Source of the DNA: Acidobacteriota bacterium
GTDB lineage: Bacteria > Acidobacteriota > Thermoanaerobaculia > Thermoanaerobaculales > Sulfomarinibacteraceae
Direction: 5' to 3'
Assembly (NCBI GenBank): GCA_030637805.1
Contig: DAOWFV010000003.1
Location: forward strand, 1 to 5,424
Length of the DNA: 5,424 nucleotides
Below the pieces are notes generated by a model. That model made no database searches. It was not told the DNA's origin and was given only the letters and a program-made list of their open reading frames with translations. Every line of letters starts with the position of its first letter. Positions within the stretch are counted from its first letter, which is position 1. The translations under genes were made by a program, and so were the position numbers. Shown one piece after another: positions 1-5,176 of the stretch.

Positions 1-15
1 CCTAATTCCTCATTC
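1..15. repeat. Heptanucleotide repeat remnant at the 3' end of the nucleotidyltransferase gene
   Basis: On the minus strand this reads GAATGAGGAATTAGG, about two units of the GGAATKA heptad that also forms the array at 1287-1346. The stop codon of the minus-strand gene (TGA, complement of 10-12) is part of the first unit, so the repeat starts exactly where coding ends. The array probably continues beyond the left edge of the window, which cannot be seen. The 15 bases are a perfect inverted copy of 1313-1327. Confidence 0.7.
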
Positions 16-1269
16 AGCCCGTGTCCGTCCCCGTCTTTCAGCCCACTCCCGCAGCCACCGTCGGGCGCCCTCCCTCGATCGAACCTCGCCCCGGATCTGA
101 GCGTCGGTGACGGCGCGGAAGGCCGCCCCGAGCTCGGGGCCGGGGGCCAGTTCGAGAAGATCCATCACCTCCGGACCGGAGAGGAGGGGCTCGGGTGCGA
201 CCAGCTCGGGCCCACGTCGCTGCCAGAGCCGCCACCATCGGCGCCAGCCATGGCGATCGGGTTGGACGGCTGCGGCGAGGGCGAGCGCGGCCGGGAAGGC
301 GGTCCCCGCGCGGTGGATGACGAGGCTGCGCTCCCCTGGTGCGGCGTCGACGGCGTTCGTAAGCTCTCCGAGATGGTCTGCGGCGTAGGTAGCGTGGCGG
401 CGTTGGTTGTTCCCCCAGGCGTAGGCGCTCACGATGTGGGAAGTCGGGAGGCCCCACGCGCGCAGGAGAAGCCCGAGGCTCGCGGCGATCCCCGCCTCGC
501 GAACGGCCGATGGTAAGGGGTGGGGAGCAGCACGGGACAGCCGGGATGCAGAGTGGAGATTGACCTCGAGCCAGCCGGGGTCTGGGTCGGCTTCGGCCGG
601 GGCCGATGGCACAAAAAGCCCAAGCTCAATCAGCACGCGAAGACCTCGCTCGGCGCCGGGCGCGTCGAGGAGCTTGAGCAGCTCCTGGCCGACCCGTTCG
701 CGCGGTGAGCTCGAAAGATGCGGCGCGAGCGAGCGGATCCAGCCGGCGCTCTCCGGTTCGAGCGCGAAGCCGGGAAGCTGAGCCAGGAACCGCGGTGCGC
801 GCAAGAGACGAACGGGGTCATCTTCGAAGTTGGAGCGTGAGATCGCGCTCAGACGGCCCTCCTCGATGTCGTCGAGGCCCCCGACCCGGTCCACCAGCGG
901 CCCGTCGGGAAGCTCCCACATGAGGGCGTTGCAGCTGAAATCTCGACGCTCGATGTCGTCGTCGAGCTCGAGGTCACCGCGGGGCCAGAGCTCCACCTTG
1001 AGCTCGGGAGTTTCGATCCGCCATACCTGATTCGGAGCCGCTCCGAGCAGGTGGGCACGTACCCCGAGGTGCTCGGCGAGACTGCGGGCTGGGCTGGCGG
1101 CGTCCTCGGGCTCGCCGGCCATGCTGAGGTCGAGGTCGGCGCTGGTGGTGCCGAGTAGCCGGTCTCGGAGGTAACCGCCCGTGAGATGGCACCGCGGACG
1201 ACCGAGGGCGTTCCACACCCGCCGAAGAAGCGGATCGTCTCGGAGCGCAGCCGGGTCAGTGGGTGCCAT
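10..1269 (-). CDS. cca: Class II tRNA nucleotidyltransferase (CCA- or CC-adding) / poly(A) polymerase family protein
   Basis: Members of this family add CCA, or part of it, to tRNA 3' ends in the cytoplasm without a nucleic acid template. The 419-residue chain shows the family motifs in order: nucleotide-transfer motif GGYLRD (31-36) with metal ligands DLDL (45-48); RRDFSCNA (108-115); the amino-acid template region EDDPVRLLRAPRF (149-161), where D151 and R154 align with the base-pairing Asp/Arg; ERVGQELLKLL (191-201); and a C-terminal helical part with LLSGPEVMDLL (362-372) and an AQIRGEV stretch (390-396). The segment between VELWPRG and DDDIERRDF is much shorter than usual, removing most of the flexible loop. 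The ATG at 1269-1267 was chosen because the in-frame extension up to 1419 only translates the spacer repeats (peptide IPNSEFLIPHSSFLIP). No clear ribosome binding site precedes it. It is divergent from the pseudouridine synthase gene. Family is certain; whether it adds CCA, CC or A is not. Confidence 0.9.
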   Translation of the reverse strand: MAPTDPAALRDDPLLRRVWNALGRPRCHLTGGYLRDRLLGTTSADLDLSMAGEPEDAASPARSLAEHLGVRAHLLGAAPNQVWRIETPELKVELWPRGDLELDDDIERRDFSCNALMWELPDGPLVDRVGGLDDIEEGRLSAISRSNFEDDPVRLLRAPRFLAQLPGFALEPESAGWIRSLAPHLSSSPRERVGQELLKLLDAPGAERGLRVLIELGLFVPSAPAEADPDPGWLEVNLHSASRLSRAAPHPLPSAVREAGIAASLGLLLRAWGLPTSHIVSAYAWGNNQRRHATYAADHLGELTNAVDAAPGERSLVIHRAGTAFPAALALAAAVQPDRHGWRRWWRLWQRRGPELVAPEPLLSGPEVMDLLELAPGPELGAAFRAVTDAQIRGEVRSREGARRWLREWAERRGRTRAE

Positions 1270-1286
1270 GGCAGAACAAGGATAGA

Positions 1287-1346
1287 GGAATGAAGTAGGA
1301 ATTAGGAATGAGGAATGAGGAATTAGGAATTCGGAATTCGGAATTA
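1287..1346. repeat. Tandem heptanucleotide array, GGAATKM type
   Basis: Seven perfectly phased 7-bp units run from 1298 to 1346: GGAATTA, GGAATGA, GGAATGA, GGAATTA, GGAATTC, GGAATTC, GGAATTA. A further unit (GGAATGA, 1287-1293) is offset by four bases. Variation is confined to the last two positions of each unit. The array lies 18 bases upstream of the nucleotidyltransferase ATG and is AT-rich against a GC-rich genome. Degenerate tandem heptads of this kind resemble the STRR repeats described in cyanobacteria; the unit sequence here is different. Confidence 0.9.
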
Positions 1347-1407
1347 CCGACGCGGAGAAGCGATCCGGGTTATTTGAGCGCGATGCCCGCGAGCGGGGCG
1401 CCAGCGA

Positions 1408-1442
1408 CTCAAAACTCAAAACTAAAAACTCGAAACTAAGAA
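1408..1442. repeat. Tandem heptanucleotide array, CTMAAAA type
   Basis: Five consecutive 7-bp units are visible: CTCAAAA, CTCAAAA, CTAAAAA, CTCGAAA, CTAAGAA, fading into CTGGCCC. The period is the same as in the array about 60 bases to the left, but the unit sequence is unrelated. A GC-rich stretch (1347-1407) with no recognised feature separates the two arrays. The array ends about 20 bases upstream of the possible promoter of the pseudouridine synthase gene. Confidence 0.85.
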
Positions 1443-1459
1443 CTGGCCCTGTGATCCTG

Positions 1460-1468
1460 TGCTATCCT
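1460..1468 (+). promoter_or_regulatory. Possible extended -10 promoter for the pseudouridine synthase gene
   Basis: TGCTATCCT fits an extended -10 element (TG, one base, then TATCCT, four of six matches to TATAAT). No convincing -35 hexamer lies at 16-18 bases upstream, where the second heptad array ends. A short hairpin follows in the presumed leader. This is a pattern match only. Confidence 0.3.
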
Positions 1469-1475
1469 CGCTGAC

Positions 1476-1489
1476 CCGCCGCGAGGCGG
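1476..1489 (+). other. Leader hairpin with GNRA tetraloop
   Basis: CCGCC-GCGA-GGCGG forms a perfect five-base-pair stem closed by a GCGA (GNRA) tetraloop, eight bases before the AAGGGGG ribosome binding site (1498-1504). If transcribed, it would lie in the 5' leader of the pseudouridine synthase mRNA and could affect mRNA stability or ribosome access. Short GC stems arise often by chance in such DNA. Confidence 0.3.
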
Positions 1490-1497
1490 AGTATCCC

Positions 1498-1504
1498 AAG
1501 GGGG
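1498..1504 (+). promoter_or_regulatory. Ribosome binding site of the pseudouridine synthase gene
   Basis: AAGGGGG lies six bases before the ATG at 1511 and supports that start. A second ATG at 1506 is out of frame and too close to the site. Confidence 0.7.
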
Positions 1505-1510
1505 AATGTC

Positions 1511-2338
1511 ATGGCTGAGGAACGACTGCAGAAAATCATCGCGCGTGCGGGGCTGTGCTCCCGGCGCGATGCCGACGAAATGATCCGCGAGGGCCGGGTG
1601 ACGGTGGACGGTCAGGTGGCGCTGCCCGGCGCCAAGGTGGATCCGGCTCACGTCCACATCAAGGTCGACGGCAAGCGCCTGAAGGCGCCGGAGGCGTTGC
1701 GCTACCTGCTGCTCTACAAACCGCGCGAGGTGATGACCACATGCGATGACCCGGAGGAGCGCAAGACAGTGCTCGACATCGTGCGGCCCGTGGTGCGCGA
1801 ACGCCTCTACCCTGTGGGCCGGCTCGATTACCACTCCGAGGGTCTGATCATCCTCACCAACGACGGTGAGCTTGCCGCCCGGGTGGCGCACCCGCGCCAC
1901 GGCCTCGTCCGCGAGTACCTGGTGAAGATCCGCGGCGACCTCTCGGATCAGGAGTACCGCAAGCTGATGGCCGGCACCTCGATCGACGGTCGCCACGTGA
2001 AGCCGCGCCGGGCGCGTCGCGAGACCAGGGGCCGCAGTGGGCCTAACTCCTGGTGGAGGGTCGAGGTGACGGAGGGGCGGACCCACGAGGTGCGCGAGTT
2101 TTTCTTCCGCGCCGGCCACCACGTGCAGCGGCTGCGCCGCACCGCCATAGGCCCTCTCCGGGACGACTCGCTGAAGCCGGGGGATTTCCGCACCTTGAGC
2201 GAAAACGAGGTGAAGACCCTGCGCCGCGCGACCTCGAAGAAAACTGCTCCGCCCGCTGGGCGCCGTCGCCGCGCCGGTGAGCGGGGGGATCGAGAGCGGA
2301 AGAGCGCCCCGCAAAGAAGTGCGAAACGTAAGCAGTAA
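1511..2338 (+). CDS. rluB: RsuA/RluB/RluE/RluF-family pseudouridine synthase
   Basis: This enzyme isomerises a specific uridine to pseudouridine in ribosomal RNA; the best-known relative, RluB, acts on 23S rRNA. The 275-residue protein has an N-terminal S4 RNA-binding domain (about 3-50, with QKIIARAGLCSRRDADEMI) followed by the catalytic domain. PVGRLDYHSEGLIILTNDG (101-119) carries the catalytic aspartate D106. REYLVKIRG (134-142) supplies the conserved Tyr strand, and EGRTHEVREFF (188-198), followed by GHHVQRLRRTAIGPL, is the third motif. RsuA/RluB proteins more often have an RQVRRMF-type sequence there, so HEVREFF is a variant. A lysine- and arginine-rich tail (about 240-275) extends past the fold and is probably disordered and RNA-binding. 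The start is backed by a strong ribosome binding site. lysS follows after 77 bases on the same strand, another translation gene. The exact target base cannot be told from sequence. Confidence 0.92.
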   Translation: MAEERLQKIIARAGLCSRRDADEMIREGRVTVDGQVALPGAKVDPAHVHIKVDGKRLKAPEALRYLLLYKPREVMTTCDDPEERKTVLDIVRPVVRERLYPVGRLDYHSEGLIILTNDGELAARVAHPRHGLVREYLVKIRGDLSDQEYRKLMAGTSIDGRHVKPRRARRETRGRSGPNSWWRVEVTEGRTHEVREFFFRAGHHVQRLRRTAIGPLRDDSLKPGDFRTLSENEVKTLRRATSKKTAPPAGRRRRAGERGDRERKSAPQRSAKRKQ

Positions 2339-2360
2339 ACCATTGAAAGAATGAAATCTT

Positions 2361-2383
2361 GCAATTCGCCGAAGGCGAATTGC
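2361..2383. repeat. Perfect 10-bp inverted repeat with GAA triloop between the synthase gene and lysS
   Basis: GCAATTCGCC and GGCGAATTGC are exact inverted copies separated by GAA. The loop is closed as C-GAA-G, a C(GNA)G triloop of the type known to be exceptionally stable in DNA hairpins. An outer pair, ACCAT (2339-2343) with ATGGT (2385-2389), could extend it across an asymmetric loop. No T-run follows on the plus strand, so it is not a standard terminator, although it may end or stabilise the upstream mRNA. It directly precedes an extended -10 element, so an operator role is equally possible. Confidence 0.75.
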
Positions 2384-2385
2384 CA

Positions 2386-2394
2386 TGGTAAAAT
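2386..2394 (+). promoter_or_regulatory. Candidate extended -10 promoter of lysS
   Basis: TGGTAAAAT is an extended -10 element: TG, one base, then TAAAAT, five of six matches to TATAAT. Transcription would begin near 2401, giving a leader of roughly 15 bases that still includes the GGAGG ribosome binding site. The -35 region falls inside the inverted repeat (TTCGCC at 2365-2370, a poor match), consistent with an extended -10 promoter or one controlled by a protein on the palindrome. Confidence 0.45.
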
Positions 2395-2406
2395 CACGCG
2401 CCCGCT

Positions 2407-2411
2407 GGAGG
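2407..2411 (+). promoter_or_regulatory. Ribosome binding site supporting the GTG start of lysS
   Basis: GGAGG ends four bases before GTG at 2416. It decides for this non-ATG start; the nearby ATG at 2385 is out of frame. Confidence 0.6.
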
Positions 2412-2415
2412 TTGC

Positions 2416-3897
2416 GTGGAGAGCAAGGAAACCCAACAACCGATCGAGCAGCTGCTCGCAAACCGCCGCGCCAAGCTCGAGGCCATCTACGAGCTCGGTC
2501 TGGATCCGTTCCCGCGGAGGTTCCGGGTCGAGGAGTCCGTCAGCCAGGCGCGTGAGCGTTTCGAGGGACTCACTGCCGAGGAGTTGGAGGCCGAAAAGCC
2601 GCGGGTGGTGCTTGGCGGGCGGCTGCGCGCGGTGCGCGGCCACGGCAAGGTCTCCTTCGCAGACCTCTCCGACGGCGCCGCACAGCTGCAGCTCTATCTG
2701 CGTCGGGACGATCTCGACGAGACCTCCTGGAAGGTGTTCAAACAGCTCGACCTCGGCGATTTCATGGGGGTCGAGGGGGTGGTCTTCCGCACCCGCGCAG
2801 GTGAGCTCAGCGTGGCTGTCGAGCGGTTGGAGGTCCTTGCCAAGGCCCTCCGGCCGCTGCCGGAGAAATACCACGGGCTCTCCGATCGCGAGGCACGGGC
2901 TCGCCAACGCTACCTTGACCTGCTGGCCAACCCGCAGTCACGGGAGGTCTTCGAGGTGCGCTCGGCGGTGGTGTCAGCCATCCGCCGCCACCTCGAGGGG
3001 GCCGGCTTCATCGAGGTCGAGACCCCGATGATGCAGCCGATTCCGGGCGGCGCTACCGCGCGTCCGTTCTCGACCCACCACAACACCCTCGACCTCGAGC
3101 TCTTCCTGCGCATCGCCCCCGAGCTATTCCTCAAGCGCCTCATCGTTGCGGGCTTCGAGCGGGTCTTCGAGCTCAACCGAAACTTCCGCAACGAGGGCGT
3201 TTCCACCCGCCACAACCCAGAGTTCACGATGCTCGAATTTTATTGGGCCTACGCCGATTACGAGCTCCTCATGGACTTCACCGAGGAGCTGATCACTACC
3301 GTGGCAGAGAAGGTGGTGGGGACTCTCGAGCTCCCGTGGGGCGAGAAGACTGTTGACATGCGCCGGCCCTGGCGCAGGCTTACCTTGCGCGAAGCGATCC
3401 TCTCCCACTCGGATCTGACCCCCGAAGATCTCTGCGATCGCGCGCGCATGGAGGTGGCTGCGCGGCAGTTGAAGGTGGAGCGCATCGAGGAGAGATCGGA
3501 CGGAAACCTCCTCGCGGAGCTTTTCGAGATGACGGCCGAGCCGTTGATGATCAACCCCACCTTCATCATGGACTTCCCGCGCGAAATTTCTCCCCTGGCC
3601 AAGTCGGTGCCCGACGATCCCGAGACGGTGGAACGCTTCGAGCTCTTCATCGGCGGGCTCGAGGTGGCAAACGCGTACACGGAGCTCAACGACCCGGTGG
3701 AGCAGCGGCGCCGCCTCGAGGCGCAGGCGGAAGCCGGTGGTGGAGTGGTGGACGAAGACTTCCTCCTCGCCCTCGAGTACGGCATGCCGCCCACCGGTGG
3801 CGAGGGGATCGGCATCGACCGCCTGATCATGCTGCTGACAAACCGGCTCTCCATCCGGGATGCGATCCTCTTCCCGCTGCTGCGGCCGCGAGAGTAA
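2416..3897 (+). CDS. lysS: Lysyl-tRNA synthetase, class II
   Basis: The enzyme charges tRNA-Lys with lysine using ATP in the cytoplasm. At 493 residues it has the normal length for a bacterial class II LysRS. After an N-terminal helix, an OB-fold anticodon-binding domain spans about 63-142 (VVLGGRLRAVRGHGKVSFADL). The catalytic domain follows: motif 1 in GFIEVETPMMQPIPGGATARPF (197-218); motif 2 in FERVFELNRNFRNEG and NPEFTMLEFYWAYADY (247-282), including the ATP-binding arginine; the amino-acid pocket segment ELFIGGLEVANAYTELNDP (409-427); and motif 3 in GGEGIGIDRLIMLLTN (461-476) ending RDAILFPLLRP. All core elements are intact and no editing or fused domain is seen. Translation starts at GTG with GGAGG upstream. 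It probably has its own promoter in the 77-base gap, and the lipoprotein transporter genes follow 130 bases later. LysS next to a Lol-type transporter is an arrangement I recall from several Gram-negative groups. Confidence 0.98.
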   Translation: MESKETQQPIEQLLANRRAKLEAIYELGLDPFPRRFRVEESVSQARERFEGLTAEELEAEKPRVVLGGRLRAVRGHGKVSFADLSDGAAQLQLYLRRDDLDETSWKVFKQLDLGDFMGVEGVVFRTRAGELSVAVERLEVLAKALRPLPEKYHGLSDREARARQRYLDLLANPQSREVFEVRSAVVSAIRRHLEGAGFIEVETPMMQPIPGGATARPFSTHHNTLDLELFLRIAPELFLKRLIVAGFERVFELNRNFRNEGVSTRHNPEFTMLEFYWAYADYELLMDFTEELITTVAEKVVGTLELPWGEKTVDMRRPWRRLTLREAILSHSDLTPEDLCDRARMEVAARQLKVERIEERSDGNLLAELFEMTAEPLMINPTFIMDFPREISPLAKSVPDDPETVERFELFIGGLEVANAYTELNDPVEQRRRLEAQAEAGGGVVDEDFLLALEYGMPPTGGEGIGIDRLIMLLTNRLSIRDAILFPLLRPRE

Positions 3898-3925
3898 TTG
3901 GTGACTGGTTCTTGGTGGGTTAGCT
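3898..3925. repeat. Short degenerate heptanucleotide array, TTGGTGA type
   Basis: Immediately after the lysS stop codon come TTGGTGA, CTGGTTC and TTGGTGG, sharing the core TGGT at a strict 7-bp spacing, then a decayed GTTAGCT. The unit differs from both arrays near the nucleotidyltransferase gene. With only three recognisable units this is the weakest of the arrays. Confidence 0.5.
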
Positions 3926-3928
3926 CCT

Positions 3929-3965
3929 GGGCGCTGCAGGTGCCCGTTCGCAGCGACGCGTTGCG
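3929..3965 (+). terminator. Two adjacent GC-rich hairpins downstream of lysS, possible weak terminator
   Basis: GGGCGC-TGCAG-GTGCCC (3929-3945) can form six pairs, including one G-T. CGCAGCG-ACG-CGTTGCG (3949-3965) can form seven pairs, including one G-T. Neither is followed by a T-run, so strong intrinsic termination is not expected. They may reduce read-through from lysS into the transporter genes or protect the 3' end of the lysS mRNA. No clear promoter was found between here and 4028. Confidence 0.3.
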
Positions 3966-3994
3966 CGGATCTGGTTGTACTGTGAGTTGGACGG

Positions 3995-4028
3995 CGATCC
4001 GGTTTTCCGGACAAGGATCGGGATCCGG
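3995..4028 (+). promoter_or_regulatory. Ribosome binding region of the permease gene inside overlapping inverted repeats
   Basis: AAGGAT (4013-4018) is the likely ribosome binding site, about ten bases before the GTG at 4028. It lies within GGATCG (4015-4020), which is the exact complement of CGATCC (3995-4000). A competing hairpin, TCCGG-TTTT-CCGGA (3998-4011), shares bases with that pairing and would leave the site free. The layout permits two alternative folds, but no regulation is shown. GATCCGG also occurs twice directly (3996-4002 and 4022-4028). Confidence 0.35.
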
Positions 4029-5176
4029 TGTCCGCTGAGCTCCATCTCGCACGCCGTTACCTCGTCGGTCTGCGGCGAAGGACCCACGTTGCCACCGTGA
4101 CTCTCATCTCGATGGTCGGGCTCTGTCTGGGCGTGTTTGCCCTGGTGGTCACCCTGGCCCTGCTCGAAGGATTCCAGTCCAGCATCCGCAGCGAGATCGT
4201 CGCCAGGGCGACGCATGCGCGGGTTTCCCCGAGCCGAGGCCGCCGGCTCGAGGACCCTGCGAAGCTGGCCTCGGTCTTGCAAGAGAAACTCGGCCAGGTG
4301 GAGATGGTGCAGGTTGTGCGTGGAACGTGCCTTGTTTCGTCGCCCAGCGATGCCGTTCCGGCATCGGTGGTCGGCCGGTCTGACGTGCTCGAGGTGGTTG
4401 TGGACCGGATTCTCGCAGCCCGCCTCGGGGTCGGTGTCGGCGACGAGGTGCAGGTGATCTCGCCTCGGCAGCGGCTGACGCCCATGGGGCCGCTTCCGGT
4501 GCGGGTGCGGACGGAGGTCGCGGATGTTCGCGCGCCGGAACCGGGTGCCGAGGGGGGCGCGGTCCGGCTGCCTCTCGAGCTGGCACAGCGGCTTTTGTGG
4601 GGTGGTGAGGTAGTCGAAGCCATCGAGCTGCGCGATTCCGAGCGGCCGTGGCGGCTCGGCGCCCGAGTGCGTGACGCTCTCGATGACGCGGGGGTTGCGG
4701 CGCGGGTTCAGGGTCTCGACGAGCTGCATAGACCCCTCCTCCTCGCGCTCGCTCTGGAGCGGGTGATGATCTTCGTGGCGGTTGGCCTGATGTTGGTGGT
4801 GGCGGCCCTCAACCTGCTCTGCAACGTGGCGATGGTCGCGGCGGAGAAACGCACCGATCTTGCGGTGCTGAGCGGCATCGGCATGACGCCTCGATCGCTG
4901 CGCCGGCTGTTCCTGCTGCTCGGGACCGGCATTGGCCTGGTGGGTTCGACCATGGGCGCGGTCCTCGGGATCGCGATCGCGCTTCTCCTCGACCGGACCC
5001 AGGCCCTGCCTCTTCCGCGCGGGGTCTTCATCGTGTCATCGGTACCGTTCCGAGTGGATCCGGCCATGGTTGGGTTGGTGATGGCGGTGGCGCTGACTCT
5101 GGCCACCGCCGCATCGTGGTTGCCCTCGCGTATGGTGGCGCGAAGGGAGCCCGCCGAGGGGCTGCGCTATGAGTGA
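4028..5176 (+). CDS. lolC: LolC/LolE-family lipoprotein-releasing ABC transporter permease
   Basis: This is the inner-membrane subunit that extracts outer-membrane-bound lipoproteins and passes them to the carrier LolA, driven by LolD. The 382-residue protein has the family layout: a short cytoplasmic start with the ARRYL signature (8-12); a first membrane helix (about 22-45) followed by LLEGFQSSIRSEIV; a periplasmic domain (about 50-240); then three helices (about 245-270, 293-322, 343-366). AAEKRTDLAVLSGIGMTPRSLRRLF (271-295) is the cytoplasmic coupling segment that contacts the ATPase. The end REPAEGLRYE is typical of this family. GTG is the first possible start after an in-frame stop at 3983. 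The periplasmic part is shorter and more divergent than in Enterobacteria: the usual glycine-rich GIF-type segment is replaced by DVRAPEPGAEGGAV, and ALALER stands where AL-LEK is expected. Only one permease is seen, so it may work as a homodimer. LolC and LolE cannot be told apart. A MacB-type exporter is less likely given the architecture. Confidence 0.88.
   Translation: MSAELHLARRYLVGLRRRTHVATVTLISMVGLCLGVFALVVTLALLEGFQSSIRSEIVARATHARVSPSRGRRLEDPAKLASVLQEKLGQVEMVQVVRGTCLVSSPSDAVPASVVGRSDVLEVVVDRILAARLGVGVGDEVQVISPRQRLTPMGPLPVRVRTEVADVRAPEPGAEGGAVRLPLELAQRLLWGGEVVEAIELRDSERPWRLGARVRDALDDAGVAARVQGLDELHRPLLLALALERVMIFVAVGLMLVVAALNLLCNVAMVAAEKRTDLAVLSGIGMTPRSLRRLFLLLGTGIGLVGSTMGAVLGIAIALLLDRTQALPLPRGVFIVSSVPFRVDPAMVGLVMAVALTLATAASWLPSRMVARREPAEGLRYE
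5156..5161 (+). promoter_or_regulatory. Ribosome binding site of the ATPase gene within the permease gene
   Basis: GAGGGG lies inside the last codons of the permease gene, seven bases before the ATG at 5169. It supports that start over a GTG at 5178 and fits coupled translation of the two overlapping genes. Confidence 0.6.

Noticed and set aside
1287..1442. CRISPR array
   Set aside because: Units are seven bases with no spacers between them; CRISPR repeats are longer and separated by unique spacers.
1436..2461. Long minus-strand open frame (341 codons) opposite the pseudouridine synthase gene
   Set aside because: It mirrors a gene with complete motifs, shows no recognisable domain itself, and runs into both spacers; long antisense frames are expected in GC-rich coding DNA.
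1948..2907. Minus-strand open frame of 319 codons spanning the synthase-lysS junction
   Set aside because: It overlaps two well-supported genes and the palindrome, with low-complexity Ser/Arg composition and no motif.
3961..3983. Possible promoter TTGCGC with TACTGT upstream of the permease gene
   Set aside because: The spacing is only 11 bases and the -10 match is three of six, so it is not supported.
3124..4014. Minus-strand open frames opposite the end of lysS (296 and 264 codons)
   Set aside because: They are antisense shadows of conserved LysRS motifs 2 and 3; the His/Arg/Ser-rich translations show no family signature.
3920..4729. Minus-strand open frames opposite the permease gene (269 and 188 codons)
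   Set aside because: Composition is that of shadow frames, and the opposite strand has intact membrane helices and the family-typical C-terminus.
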